Origin: DASQYE01 sp035940775
GTDB taxonomy: Bacteria; Acidobacteriota; Blastocatellia; Pyrinomonadales; Pyrinomonadaceae
Direction of reading: 5' to 3'
Length of the DNA: 64,000 bases
NCBI GenBank assembly: GCA_035940775.1
Contig: DASZEN010000014.1
Span: forward strand, 23,351-87,350
The notes under the pieces are model-generated. The model did no database searches, was not told the origin of the DNA, and saw nothing but the letters and a program-made list of their open reading frames with translations. Below, one piece after another: positions 34,973 through 44,090 of this stretch (position 1 is the first letter of the stretch; the number at the start of each line of letters is the position of its first letter). A program made the position numbers and the translations under genes.

Positions 34973-35269
34973 ATGCCTATCACAGAATCCGATATAGAGA
35001 AGATCGCACAGTTGGCGCACCTGGAGATTACAGACGAGGAGCGCCGCGCCTTCACCCCGCAGATCGCCGAGATCGTCGCTTACGTCGAGCAGCTAAACGA
35101 GCTTGATACGAGCCGGATCGAACCCTCCATCGGCGGGCTGACGCCGGAGGGCGAGCGTACCCACGCGATACGCGAAGACGCCGTGCGCCCCTCGCTCGGT
35201 CAGGAGCTGGCGCTGGATCAGGCTCCCGATCCGGCCTCCGGCCATTTCCGCGTCCCGAAAGTTCTTTAA
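34973..35269 (+). CDS. gatC: Asp-tRNA(Asn)/Glu-tRNA(Gln) amidotransferase subunit C
   Basis: 98 residues. GatC wraps GatA and GatB and stabilises the complex. The signatures ITESDIEKIAQLAHLEITDEER, YVEQLNELDTSRIEPS and the C-terminal SGHFRVPKVL are intact. It precedes gatA by ~60 bp, and gatB is not in the window. Genomes with GatCAB use it to make Gln-tRNA(Gln) and/or Asn-tRNA(Asn) by transamidation. Confidence 0.96.
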   Translation: MPITESDIEKIAQLAHLEITDEERRAFTPQIAEIVAYVEQLNELDTSRIEPSIGGLTPEGERTHAIREDAVRPSLGQELALDQAPDPASGHFRVPKVL

Positions 35270-35328
35270 TCGTTACAGTCGGCCTTCAGTATTTCGGTTA
35301 CAGGCTTTACACAGGCTGCTGACGGCTG

Positions 35329-36837
35329 ATGACTGGTTACTCGTTCGCTATGAATCCTTCAAACACTATAGAGGCGCTGCGGAGTCGCATTTCCGGTCAG
35401 GAGACGACGGCGCGCGCGACCGCTGAGGCCGCAATCGACGCGGCCGAAAAGCTCAACGCGACGCTCAACGCTTTTCTACAGATTGATCGGCGGGGCGCGC
35501 TCCGTCGTGCCGAAGAGATTGACGCCGGGGCGGTCGCCGCCGCGAGGGCGGGTGCGGACGGCGCGTCTCTGCTCGGCGTGCCCATCGCCATCAAGGACAA
35601 CATCTGCGTGCGCGGGTTGCAGACCTCATGCGGGTCGCGCATCCTCGGCTCGTATCACCCGCCCTACAGCGCGACCGTCATCGAGCGCCTACAGGCCGCC
35701 GGAGCGATCATCATAGGCAAGACCAATTGCGACGAGTTCGCTATGGGCTCGTCGAACGAGAACTCGGCCTTTGGGCCTGTCAGGAATCCGTGGGATACGT
35801 CGCGCGTGCCGGGCGGGTCTTCGGGCGGCTCGGCGGCGGCCGTCGCGGCCGGGATCGTGCCAGCGGCCCTGGGCTCGGAGACGGGCGGCTCCGTGCGTCA
35901 ACCGGCGGCGCTGTGCGGCATCGTCGGGCTCAAACCCACCTACGGGCGCTTCTCGCGTTACGGGCTGGTCGCCTTCGCATCCTCGCTCGACAACATAGGC
36001 GTGTTCGGCCAGAGCGTCCGTGATGTGGCAGCGGTCGCGCGAGTGATCGCCGGTCGCGACCCACTGGATTCGACCAGCGCCGACGTAGAGGTTCCGGACT
36101 ACGTCGCGGACTTGAAGCAGGTGGAGGAAGGCGTCAGGGGCACGCGCATCGGCGTGCCGCGCTCGCTCTTTGGCGAGGGCCTGGACGAGGAGGTTCGCGC
36201 CTCTGTCGAAGCAGGCCTTGAGGCGTACCGCGAAATGGGCGCCGAGATAGTCGAGATAGAACTGCCGCACGCGAAATACTCCATCGCCGTCTACTACATC
36301 ATCGCGACCGCCGAAGCCTCCTCGAACCTGGCGCGCTTTGATGGCGTGCGTTACGGCTTTCGCGCAGAGGAGGCGGCCACCTTGCGCGATATGTATCGCC
36401 GCACGCGCGACGAGGGCTTCGGGCCCGAGGTCAAGCGCCGCATCATGCTCGGCACTTACGTTCTATCGTCCGGCTACTACGAAGCCTATTACCGTCGCGC
36501 GCAGCAGGTCCGCTCGCTCCTCAAACGAGATTTTCACCATGCGTTCGAGAGCTGCGATGTGATTGCGACGCCGACGACGCCGACGCCCGCTTTTCTGCTG
36601 GGCGAAAAGGTGGACGATCCGCTGGCGATGTATCTGAACGACATCTACACCTGCACGGCCAATCTGGTGGGCGTCCCCGGCATCTCCATCCCGTCGGGAC
36701 TCTCTGCGGAGGGACTGCCCGTAGGCTTGCAACTGGTTGGCCCATACTGGTCTGAAGGCGTGCTGCTCCGGCTCGCTCACGCCTTTGAACAGGCCCGGCC
36801 CCTGGGTGCGCGCCCGCGCGTGCGCGCCTTTGAGTAA
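35329..36837 (+). CDS. gatA: Asp-tRNA(Asn)/Glu-tRNA(Gln) amidotransferase subunit A
   Basis: 502-residue amidase-signature enzyme that releases ammonia from glutamine for GatB. The catalytic Ser-cisSer-Lys triad is visible in IAIKDNICV (Lys), PGGSSGGSAAAVAAG (cis-Ser) and GSETGGSVRQPAAL (Ser nucleophile). The glutamine-specific region (TYVLSSGYYEAYYRRAQ) and the end TCTANLVGVPGISIPSG are present. ATG 35329 is used; a second ATG 7 codons in (MNPSNTIEA) is equally plausible. It forms an operon with gatC. Confidence 0.97.
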   Translation: MTGYSFAMNPSNTIEALRSRISGQETTARATAEAAIDAAEKLNATLNAFLQIDRRGALRRAEEIDAGAVAAARAGADGASLLGVPIAIKDNICVRGLQTSCGSRILGSYHPPYSATVIERLQAAGAIIIGKTNCDEFAMGSSNENSAFGPVRNPWDTSRVPGGSSGGSAAAVAAGIVPAALGSETGGSVRQPAALCGIVGLKPTYGRFSRYGLVAFASSLDNIGVFGQSVRDVAAVARVIAGRDPLDSTSADVEVPDYVADLKQVEEGVRGTRIGVPRSLFGEGLDEEVRASVEAGLEAYREMGAEIVEIELPHAKYSIAVYYIIATAEASSNLARFDGVRYGFRAEEAATLRDMYRRTRDEGFGPEVKRRIMLGTYVLSSGYYEAYYRRAQQVRSLLKRDFHHAFESCDVIATPTTPTPAFLLGEKVDDPLAMYLNDIYTCTANLVGVPGISIPSGLSAEGLPVGLQLVGPYWSEGVLLRLAHAFEQARPLGARPRVRAFE

Positions 36838-36929
36838 AGGCTTGCGCGGGGCGGCCCGCTCTCTGTGTGTTTGTGTGCGTGTGGATACGAGAAATGGTTG
36901 AGGCCGGTTTGACCGCTTACGCGCGCCGG

Positions 36930-37244
36930 TTATTTTGAGACGCTGACGTGGAGAGTGAACTTGCGTTCCGGCGTCTTCTTTTCCCAGGGGCGCTGGTAGT
37001 GGAGACTGATGGTCGTCTCGCCATGTTGCGCCGCCTGAAACTTCCAGGCGTGAACCCCGCCCTCGCCCGCGCGGCCGCTCGTCTTCGGTTCGATGGAATC
37101 AACAAGCTCGCAGACGGGCGCGCCCCTTGATTCAAGCTCCCAGCGGAATCCCGTCGTTCGGTTTTCGCCGAGGCGAATCAAAAACTGATCGCCCATAGAG
37201 AGCTTGATGCTCTGACCGTCCGCCTCTTCACCGACCTCTTTCAA
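36930..37244 (-). CDS. Chagasin-like (I42 family) cysteine-protease inhibitor
   Basis: 104 residues from TTG 37244, with AAGGAT upstream. The three inhibitor loops of the I42 family are recognisable: ENRTTGFRWELES (usually NPTTGY.W), GEGGVHAWKFQA and YQRPWEKKTPERKF. These proteins block papain-type cysteine proteases. No signal peptide is seen, so it would act in the cytoplasm unless a start further upstream is used. It is the last of a three-gene minus-strand run after the glutaredoxin and the small membrane gene. Confidence 0.78.
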   Translation of the reverse strand: MKEVGEEADGQSIKLSMGDQFLIRLGENRTTGFRWELESRGAPVCELVDSIEPKTSGRAGEGGVHAWKFQAAQHGETTISLHYQRPWEKKTPERKFTLHVSVSK

Positions 37245-37279
37245 AGCGATTATCCTTCTGTATCGGCCGAAGCCTGGCT

Positions 37280-37564
37280 CTACGGACTTGCCGTTCTCGT
37301 CGGGAGCCTGTGTGCTCTTCGTGGCTCTCTATCGGGTATCAGGTCGCCCGTGAATAGCTCGACGATCCCCTTGGCCGTGCCGACGATTGGCGTCATATCG
37401 AGGCCGACGTGAACCGAGCCGCGCAGCAGCCCCTTCTTCCTGATCTCATAACCGGCCAGCCCGATCACGACCGCCGTGCCGACAATCGGAATTGGCTTGA
37501 TAAGGCGCTTGGCGATACGCCATCCGCCCGCGCGTACGAATCTTCTGCCGAGTGTTGCCGACAT
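37280..37564 (-). CDS. Small hydrophobic protein, unknown
   Basis: 94 residues from ATG 37564, with GGAGG and AAGG upstream. The N-terminal half is basic and then hydrophobic (RLIKPIPIVGTAVVIGLAGYEIRKKG), followed by SVHVGLDMTPIVGTAKGIVELFTGDLIPD. The internal repeat of PIVGTA (two copies ~45 residues apart) suggests a membrane hairpin. Not recognised as a named family. It lies between the glutaredoxin and the chagasin-like genes in one direction. Confidence 0.6.
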   Translation of the reverse strand: MSATLGRRFVRAGGWRIAKRLIKPIPIVGTAVVIGLAGYEIRKKGLLRGSVHVGLDMTPIVGTAKGIVELFTGDLIPDREPRRAHRLPTRTASP

Positions 37565-37583
37565 CTACTTTGCCTTGCCTCCC

Positions 37584-37829
37584 TCAACTCAAACCAAGTT
37601 CTTCGCGAAACTTTCGCTCGTTATAAGGAGAGAGATTGAAAACCCGTCCGTCAATTTCAAAGGTCGGGACTTTGCGCTTGCCGTCATTGAGGCGCATGAC
37701 GTATTCGGCTGCGCCTTCGGTCTGTTCGATGTTGATCTCTTCGTAGGCGATGCCCCGCTCGTCCAGGAATCGCTTCGCGTGGCGACAATCGCCACACCAC
37801 GTCGTCGTGTACATTTTTATGCTCGTCAT
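37584..37829 (-). CDS. Glutaredoxin-family protein (mycoredoxin-like)
   Basis: 81 residues. Active site CGDC (MYTTTWCGDCRHAKRFLDERG), then YEEINIEQT, cis-Pro in KVPTFEID and NLSPYNERKFREELGL. The CGDC site is the type found in mycoredoxin/NrdH-like glutaredoxins, which reduce mixed disulfides of low-molecular-weight thiols. The ATG is preceded by AAAGGGAT. It heads the run of three small minus-strand genes. Confidence 0.9.
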   Translation of the reverse strand: MTSIKMYTTTWCGDCRHAKRFLDERGIAYEEINIEQTEGAAEYVMRLNDGKRKVPTFEIDGRVFNLSPYNERKFREELGLS

Positions 37830-38016
37830 ATCCCTTTACGAAAAAGCGTCTCCTTGAAGAAATGTTTGACCCTTATTGTACTTGGCCGAGCGCGCAGATG
37901 CCAGGGCGCGTTTAATGGCCTTACAGGCGAGCGCCGCGCCGCGTATGATCTTTCGGGGCCGTGATGTGTTAGCATGGCGGTCGTTCAAAAATAAACAGGA
38001 CAGCGTGCCTTCCAGT

Positions 38017-39066
38017 ATGAACCTAAAGCTGAGACCTTTGGCCTCGGGGCTGCTCGCCCTCTCCCTGCTCTTGATGGCCCTGGCCTGCGATTCTTCCGTA
38101 AGGAATACGCGCCGCGCGCTTCTCGTCTATACGCCGCACGGCCAGGACATGCTGCGTGATTTCGTCGCACGCTACCGTCAGGCCAACCCCGAAGTGGACG
38201 TTCAGTTTCTGGACATGGGCTCGCGCGAGGTGTTGGAGCGCGTCAGGGCCGAGCGCAACCGTCCACAGGCCGATCTGTGGTGGGGCGCGGCCCACACGAC
38301 ATTCCAGACGGCGGCGGAGGAAAACCTGCTTGCGCCTTACAGGCCCACCTGGGCCGCGAGTGTCGCGGCGGAATCACGCGACGCGCAGGATCGCTGGTAC
38401 GGCACGTATCAAACGCCGGAGGTGATCGTCTACAACAGCGAGGCGGTCGATGCCGCCTCGGCTCCGCAGGATTGGGACGACGTGCTCGACCCCAAGTGGC
38501 GCGACAAGGTATTGATACGCAATCCGAACCCTTCGGATTCGATGCGCGCCATCTTCGGCGCGATGATCTGGCGCTTCTACGGCGAAACGGGCTCGCCCCA
38601 GGGCGGGTACGACTGGCTTCGCCGACTGGATGCGAACGTCCACGAATACACGGCGGACGGAACCCTGCTGGTACAAAAACTGGCGCGCCGCGAAGGTCTC
38701 ATCAGTCTCTGGAACATGCCCGACGTGCATATCTACAGCGAACAGAAGCACCTTCCGCTGGCTTATCGGATCCCGGCGAGCGGGACGCCCGTCATCACGG
38801 ACGGCATAGCCATTTTGCGCGGCGCGCCGCACGAGGAAGAGGCACGCCGGTTCTACGAGTTCGTGACTACGCCGGAGAGTCTCGCGCACGCGGCCCGCAC
38901 CTACTACCGGATTCCGGTGCGCAACGACATAGACCGCTCTCAACTGCCGCCGTGGATGAACGAGCCCTTCACGCGTATGCCTCTGGATTGGGAGTTGCTT
39001 CGCAGGGAGGGCAACGAGTGGCTGCGCTACTGGGACACGGAGATTCGCGGGCGCAGCAAACAGTAG
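38017..39066 (+). CDS. Extracellular solute-binding lipoprotein of ABC importer
   Basis: 349 residues from ATG 38017, with a hydrophobic leader and lipobox-like ALAC (then DSS). The body is a type-2 periplasmic binding protein of the FbpA/PotD-like kind: LLVYTPHGQDMLRDFVARY, LWWGAAHTTFQTA, VIVYNSEAV, DWDDVLDPKWRDKVLIRNP and SGTPVITDGIAILRGAPHEEEARRFYEF. This pattern is common in iron(III) and 2-aminoethylphosphonate binding proteins. The ATPase and fused permease lie 1.2 kb downstream after two secreted genes. The ligand is not certain: the two conserved FbpA tyrosines are not aligned. Confidence 0.85.
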   Translation: MNLKLRPLASGLLALSLLLMALACDSSVRNTRRALLVYTPHGQDMLRDFVARYRQANPEVDVQFLDMGSREVLERVRAERNRPQADLWWGAAHTTFQTAAEENLLAPYRPTWAASVAAESRDAQDRWYGTYQTPEVIVYNSEAVDAASAPQDWDDVLDPKWRDKVLIRNPNPSDSMRAIFGAMIWRFYGETGSPQGGYDWLRRLDANVHEYTADGTLLVQKLARREGLISLWNMPDVHIYSEQKHLPLAYRIPASGTPVITDGIAILRGAPHEEEARRFYEFVTTPESLAHAARTYYRIPVRNDIDRSQLPPWMNEPFTRMPLDWELLRREGNEWLRYWDTEIRGRSKQ

Positions 39067-39196
39067 AGCTTAAAACTTTTTTCGGAGCGCCGCCGTCGCT
39101 TGAAAACCTGCGGCCGCCCGCTCACAATAGGCGGGCCGTCGCTGAACGGAATCAGTTGACCGGCAGGCTTATCAAAAGACTTGTAAGGAGATCGAT

Positions 39197-39598
39197 ATGA
39201 CGAAGATGCGGAAACGAGCGCTCGCTCGTGCTCTCTTAATGGCAGTACTTCTGCTTATCACCACGGCCTCGGCGGCGACGACGCCTGCGCAGGGCGACCG
39301 CACGCGCCGCGTGCGCTTTCAGCGCGGCCGGACGACGACCGTGATTAAGGACGCGGTGGTGCGCGGCACACACGACCGCTACGTGCTGCGCGCGCGTGCG
39401 GGCCAAACCCTGATCGTGCACATCACGTCGCTTGAAAACAACGCCGTCTTCGACATTTATCGCGGCCGGATGGTTTTAGACGGCGCGCAGGAGACGACCG
39501 ATTGGACGGGCGAGTTGCCGCGCAACGGAGACTATGTCATAGAAGTCGGCGGAACCAGAGGCAACGCCAGTTATACGCTCGAAGTGACGATCCGTTGA
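39197..39598 (+). CDS. Secreted beta-rich protein, PPC-like
   Basis: 133 residues with a signal peptide (MTKMRKRALARALLMAVLLLITTASA). The mature part is a single beta sandwich: RYVLRARAGQTLIVHITSLENNAVFDIYRG ... GELPRNGDYVIEVGG, the pattern of bacterial pre-peptidase C-terminal (PPC)-like or lysozyme-inhibitor-like domains. AAGGAG with an 8-nt spacing supports the ATG at 39197. It sits between the binding-protein gene and the transporter genes. Function unknown. Confidence 0.72.
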   Translation: MTKMRKRALARALLMAVLLLITTASAATTPAQGDRTRRVRFQRGRTTTVIKDAVVRGTHDRYVLRARAGQTLIVHITSLENNAVFDIYRGRMVLDGAQETTDWTGELPRNGDYVIEVGGTRGNASYTLEVTIR

Positions 39599-39674
39599 GA
39601 CCAATGAAAAGAGGTTTTTGAAGGCGGTCGTTCCATAAAATGGTTCCCGGATCGCCTTAGAGAAAGGCAGTGGT

Positions 39675-40253
39675 ATGAGAGTCAAGCTGAAAGCTTTGCT
39701 GTTCGTCGCGCTCATTTTTTTGATGGGCGTGACGGATTATCGCGTCGTCGCACAGTACACGGGCGCTTCCGTTTCAAACACCAGCATCTATACGGACATC
39801 GCCGGGAATAAGTGCAGGACGATTAAAGTTATTAGAGAGACGGGCGAGGCTGTGCAGAGGTGTCCGGGCGTTGCTGGCTACAAGCTCGAAGTCGAGGACG
39901 GGGATGCGCGAATGTCCATCTCCGTAGTCGCTCCCAATGGTAAGAAGTCGGAGCTGAGCTACTGGCACGTGATTACGCAGAGCTTTTCCAGTCTCGGCGA
40001 CAAGGCCGAATGGCGCGTCCGTAGGGTCAGGGGGAAAGTAGTCCCCGTGGCCCTGATCGTGCGCGTCCACGCCAACGAAGACTCTTCAAATCCCGAGAAG
40101 ACGACCTCGTATCTGGCGGTCGCCAAGATTACTCCGCGTAAGACCTGCGTGACGGACAAGATAGCGCCGGGCGCGGAGGCCAACGAGGAGGCCCGCCGCG
40201 CGGCCGACTCGGCCGCCCGCAAGCCATGTCTTGAAGATACCCTCCCAGAGTAA
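39675..40253 (+). CDS. Secreted hypothetical protein
   Basis: 192 residues with a signal peptide (VKLKALLFVALIFLMGVTDYRVVA). The mature part has four cysteines (RCPG, KCRT, KTCV, KPCL) and no recognised domain; the C-terminal 35 residues are rich in Ala, Arg and Glu. It ends 6 bp before the GTG of the transporter ATPase, so it is almost certainly co-transcribed with it. It may be an accessory or a passenger of the importer operon; no function is claimed. Confidence 0.65.
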   Translation: MRVKLKALLFVALIFLMGVTDYRVVAQYTGASVSNTSIYTDIAGNKCRTIKVIRETGEAVQRCPGVAGYKLEVEDGDARMSISVVAPNGKKSELSYWHVITQSFSSLGDKAEWRVRRVRGKVVPVALIVRVHANEDSSNPEKTTSYLAVAKITPRKTCVTDKIAPGAEANEEARRAADSAARKPCLEDTLPE

Positions 40254-40258
40254 CCCCA

Positions 40259-41344
40259 GTGTCGTTTCTCTCTCTCGAAAACATCTCGAAGAGTTATGGC
40301 GCGACCCCTCCTGCGGTCGCAGACCTTTCGCTTCGGGTCGAGCGCGGAGAGTTCTTCGGGCTGCTCGGCCCCTCGGGCTGCGGCAAGACGACGACGCTCA
40401 GGATGATCGCCGGTCTGGAGAGGCCCGACACGGGCTGCATTGAACTGGAAGGCGTAGACATTACGGGGCGCTCGCCCGAGCGACGGGGCTTCGGGATGGT
40501 CTTTCAAAACTACGCGCTCTTCCCTCACCTGAACGTCTTCGAGAACGTCGCCTTTGGACTGCGCGCGCGCCGCCGCCCGAAGGCGGAGGTGAGCGATAGG
40601 GTCACGCGCGCGCTCGACTTGGTGCAGCTTCCGGGCTACGAACGCAGGCGAGTCGACGAGCTGTCGGGCGGGCAGCAGCAACGCGTGGCGATTGCGCGCG
40701 CTATCAGTATCGAGCCCGCGCTCCTTCTCTTTGACGAACCGCTCTCGAATCTGGATGTCGCGCTGCGCGAAGAGACGCGCGAAGAGCTGCGCGAGTTGGT
40801 CTTGCGCCTCGGGCTGACGGCCGTCTACGTGACGCACGATCAGGAGGAGGCGTTCGCGCTCTGCGACCGCATCAGCGTGATGGGCCAGGGACGAGTGCTG
40901 CAAACGGGAGCGCCGCGTGAGCTTTACGAGAGACCGACGGAGATTTTCGTAGCCCGTTTCCTCGGCCGCAATAACCTGATCGCGGCCCGCCGCCTGAGCG
41001 CAGGCAACGAAACGCCCGCCCGCTTCACGACCATCGACGGCGGCCACACGCTGAGCCTTTCAGTCCAACGCGGCGACTTAACACCGCTCAATAAAAACTG
41101 CACGCTCGCCATTCGCCCCGAGCATCTACGGCTCGGGCCTGCGACCGCAGAAGATGCGGAGACGAAGGCGAACGTCCTGCGCGCGACGGTGCGGGCGATA
41201 AATTTCAACGGCGCGACTACGGGCGTCAGGCTCGATGCCGGTGGGCTCTGGCTGGAAGCGCTCGTGCTTCAGCTCGATTCGCTTGCCGTCGGCGACACCT
41301 GCATGGTCGGGCTGCCCCCCGAACAGATCACCGTTTTAGGATGA
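40259..41344 (+). CDS. ABC transporter ATP-binding protein (FbpC/PotA/CysA type)
   Basis: 361 residues from GTG 40259. Complete ATPase motifs: Walker A GPSGCGKTT, Q-loop FQNYALFPHLN, signature LSGGQQQRVAIARA, Walker B LLLFDEPLSNLD and the switch His in VTHDQEEAF. The C-terminal ~110 residues hold a TOBE/OB-fold regulatory domain (LAIRPEHLRLGP). It would energise uptake with the fused permease downstream and the lipoprotein upstream; substrate as for the binding protein. Confidence 0.93.
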   Translation: MSFLSLENISKSYGATPPAVADLSLRVERGEFFGLLGPSGCGKTTTLRMIAGLERPDTGCIELEGVDITGRSPERRGFGMVFQNYALFPHLNVFENVAFGLRARRRPKAEVSDRVTRALDLVQLPGYERRRVDELSGGQQQRVAIARAISIEPALLLFDEPLSNLDVALREETREELRELVLRLGLTAVYVTHDQEEAFALCDRISVMGQGRVLQTGAPRELYERPTEIFVARFLGRNNLIAARRLSAGNETPARFTTIDGGHTLSLSVQRGDLTPLNKNCTLAIRPEHLRLGPATAEDAETKANVLRATVRAINFNGATTGVRLDAGGLWLEALVLQLDSLAVGDTCMVGLPPEQITVLG

Positions 41345-41369
41345 GACAAAAGGAAGGAGGACGCTGATT

Positions 41370-43073
41370 TTGAACCTCAGGAATCTCAAAGCCGAGATTC
41401 GGGCGCGCCTCCTTCATCCCTCAACGCTTATCCTTTCCCTGATCGTCGCAGTCGTGCTGCTCTACGGCGTCGTCTATCCGAACCTCTACGTCGTCGCGCG
41501 GCTCTTGTGGGATGGAGGCCCCGCACCCGTAGGGTTGATGGACGTTTTATTACGGCGCTCCGTCGTGGAGGCGGCGGCGACGAGCGTCTGGCTTTCGCTC
41601 GTGACCGTCCTGCTGTGCGCGCTCGTAGGCATTCCTCTGGCCTTTCTTTTCGAGCGTTATACGTTCCCGGCGCGGCGTCTGTTCGGAACGCTCGCGGCGC
41701 TGCCGCTCGTTTTGCCGCCGCTGGTCGGAACGGTCGCCTTTATTTTTCTCTGCGGAGAGTCGGGCATACTGGCGCGCGCCGCGCAGTGGGCCTTTAACCT
41801 GAAGGGCGCGCCGTGGTCGCTCGGCGGGTGGACGGCCCTGCTTCTTTTTCACACCTACACGATGTATCCGTTCTTTTACGTGCTGACGGGAGCGGGCCTG
41901 CGGCGGATCGACGCGGGGCTGGCCGAAGCGGCGCGCAGTCTCGGCGCGCGCCCCTTGAGCGTCCTCTTTCGCGTGCTGCTTCCGCAACTCGCGCCCTCGC
42001 TCATAGCCGCCGCGCTGCTCACCTTTATGACCTCGATGGCCTCTTTCAGCGCGCCGCTCCTGTTCGGCGGTGCGGTGCGGCCACTGACGCTTGAGATATA
42101 CAGCGCGCGACAGCGCGGCGACATGCGCGAGGCGCTCCTGGAAACAGTATTGCTGGCTTTGATCTCGCTCGCGGCGCTTCTTTTCTTTCAGCGCTACGAA
42201 GGGTCGCGCCGCTTCGCCGCCGCCGCCATGAAGGGAGCGCCGAAACGGCGCACGCCCCTCGCACATGGACGGGCGCGTGTGGTGGCCGTCGCCTGTGGGA
42301 CGATCTTCACTATCCTGCTCGCGTTGCCCGTGGCGACGCTCGTGCTTGTGAGCTTCGCACGCGACGGGCAATGGACGACGCAAACGCTGCCGCCCGCCTA
42401 CACGCTCGCGAACTACGCGCGCATCTTCGCGGAGCCTGAGAGGCTCGAAGTCATCGTCAATAGTTTGTTGATGAGCGGGCTGGCGGCGCTGGCGGCGCTC
42501 GTGTGGAGTTTCTGCGTGACACAACTGGTGATGGGAAAGCGGCTCGGCGCATGGCGCCGGGTGGTCTCGCTGCTGATACTGGTGCCATGGGCCCTGCCCG
42601 GCACGGTCGTCGCCGTCCAGATAGCGGAAGCCTATGGCGAGCCCAACGCCCTGACGGGAGCCTACGTTCTGGTCGGTACTTTCTGGATTCTGCCCGTGAT
42701 CTATTTCCTGCGCTTCATGCCGCTCGTGGTGAGGGCCGTGCAGGCGAGCGTGGAGCAGATGGATACCGCACTCGAAGAGGCCGCGGGCAGCCTCGGCGCA
42801 AGCTGGTGGCGGCGCTTTTTCCGCATTCGTTTGCCGCTGGTCTGGCCCGGAGCGGTCGCCGGAGCGCTGCTCGCCTTCGTCATCGCGCTCGGCGAATACG
42901 TGGCGAGCGTGCTCGTCTTCGTTCCGCGCAACCGTCCCATCTCGATTGCCATCGCGGGCGAGCTGCGCGATTTCAATTTAGGGACGGCCGCCGCCTACGG
43001 CGTGCTGCTCATACTCCTGATCGCCGCCAGCATGATGATCGCCGCCCGGCTGGAACGCTCCGCACAGACCTAG
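41370..43073 (+). CDS. ABC transporter permease, two fused BPD_transp_1 domains (FbpB-like)
   Basis: 567 residues with about 12 membrane helices in two halves. The EAA loops, which contact the ATPase, are EAARSLGARPLSVLFRVLLPQLAPS in the first half and EEAAGSLGASWWRRFFRIRLPLVWPG in the second. The fused layout is typical of iron(III)-type permeases (FbpB/SfuB). The TTG start at 41370 is supported by AAGGAGG 9 nt upstream. It is the last gene of the importer operon; the lipoprotein gene downstream is convergent. Confidence 0.92.
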   Translation: MNLRNLKAEIRARLLHPSTLILSLIVAVVLLYGVVYPNLYVVARLLWDGGPAPVGLMDVLLRRSVVEAAATSVWLSLVTVLLCALVGIPLAFLFERYTFPARRLFGTLAALPLVLPPLVGTVAFIFLCGESGILARAAQWAFNLKGAPWSLGGWTALLLFHTYTMYPFFYVLTGAGLRRIDAGLAEAARSLGARPLSVLFRVLLPQLAPSLIAAALLTFMTSMASFSAPLLFGGAVRPLTLEIYSARQRGDMREALLETVLLALISLAALLFFQRYEGSRRFAAAAMKGAPKRRTPLAHGRARVVAVACGTIFTILLALPVATLVLVSFARDGQWTTQTLPPAYTLANYARIFAEPERLEVIVNSLLMSGLAALAALVWSFCVTQLVMGKRLGAWRRVVSLLILVPWALPGTVVAVQIAEAYGEPNALTGAYVLVGTFWILPVIYFLRFMPLVVRAVQASVEQMDTALEEAAGSLGASWWRRFFRIRLPLVWPGAVAGALLAFVIALGEYVASVLVFVPRNRPISIAIAGELRDFNLGTAAAYGVLLILLIAASMMIAARLERSAQT

Positions 43074-43111
43074 AGGCGCGACGTGGCGGACGGCCGATAC
43101 TCAAAGCCGGT

Positions 43112-43702
43112 TCACTTACTTGAGTTGTCGCCCTGGAACTTATCCTTGTTCTCGGCCCGCACCTTCTCTGCCTTGTCGGCCAGTTCCTTGGCCTCTTTCT
43201 CCAACTTGTCGTAGCGCGCCTTGTTCTCCCTCACCTTTTGGCTCAGCGTCTCGGCATCTTCGCTGTCGAGAACGGCCTGCGGCATCAGCTTGGCGGCCTC
43301 TACCTGCTCGGCGTTCTTATTGAACTCCTGCGATTTGAGTACCAGATATTCCTTGAATTTGTCATTGATCTTCAGCTTGCTGGCCTCTTCAAACTTCCTG
43401 GCCGCCTCGCGGAACCTCTCCGCGCTTTGCGTAAAGCCGCTGATCGCTTCCTTCGCAGTTGCGCTCAATCGTTCCTTGTCTTCGTCGAAACTGCTGCTCT
43501 TTATCTCATCGAAAATCCGATCATTCTTTCGACCGGCCTCGATGGCGGCCTTGTTGCCAGCCTCGATGGCCGTGTTGGCTTCGGCGACCAGCTTGTTGGC
43601 CTTGTCCGTTTCATCGCCGCCGCCCACCGAGTTGCACGCCAACACAAAGCCGATCAATAGCGCCACGGCAAGCGACGCATTGCGTTTCGTCTGGGGGTTC
43701 AT
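43112..43702 (-). CDS. Coiled-coil lipoprotein, hypothetical
   Basis: 196 residues from ATG 43702 (MNPQTKRNASLAVALLIGFVLACNS); lipobox VLAC. The mature part is highly charged, Lys/Glu/Ala-rich and helical with heptad-like patterns (EANTAIEAGNKAAIEAGRKNDRI; AKEAISGFTQSAERFREAARKFEEA; RYDKLEKEAKELADKAEKVRAEN). No family is recognised. It resembles surface-exposed coiled-coil lipoproteins. Divergent region to the PIG-L gene. Confidence 0.7.
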   Translation of the reverse strand: MNPQTKRNASLAVALLIGFVLACNSVGGGDETDKANKLVAEANTAIEAGNKAAIEAGRKNDRIFDEIKSSSFDEDKERLSATAKEAISGFTQSAERFREAARKFEEASKLKINDKFKEYLVLKSQEFNKNAEQVEAAKLMPQAVLDSEDAETLSQKVRENKARYDKLEKEAKELADKAEKVRAENKDKFQGDNSSK

Positions 43703-44090
43703 AGACTTTCCCGCCTTTGAAAACTGAAGATTTGTAAAACGAGCGGGTGAATATATCACGTTAGCCGGATAATCGGCACGCGCTTAATAAGCCGTCGAGT
43801 TTGCGAACGCTTGCTTTACGCTCCGGGCCCGTAAGGCTGCTATCTTCAGGAGCGTCCGTCAGACTCAACGCGCGCACGCTCCCCGAAAGGCCCGTGCGAG
43901 CGGTGGCAGCTACAGCTTTTTCCGATGAGATTGTATATTTAACACGTATCCGTCAGCGGCTTTTAAAACAGGTGCAGGAGTTCTCTTTTCGTCCGCGATC
44001 CAAGTGCTAGGCGTGGAAAGTTCCGGCGCGTGCGCCTGCGGCCCCGTATAGCTGCCGAACAATTTTTTTTCACCTCTGTATGGAGTTCCT
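43703..44090. other. Divergent intergenic region with possible leader/terminator
   Basis: 388 bp with no supported gene. A hairpin with bulges (GTTCCGGC 44020-44027, GCCGAAC 44054-44060) is followed by TTTTTTTT at 44063-44070, just ahead of the TTG start of the PIG-L gene. It may end a short upstream transcript, or act as an attenuator; no consensus promoter is visible. Confidence 0.4.

Noticed and set aside
43801..44010. Short open frame of about 70 residues upstream of the PIG-L gene
   Set aside because: Arg/Leu-rich composition without ribosome site or recognisable features; more likely part of the untranslated spacer.
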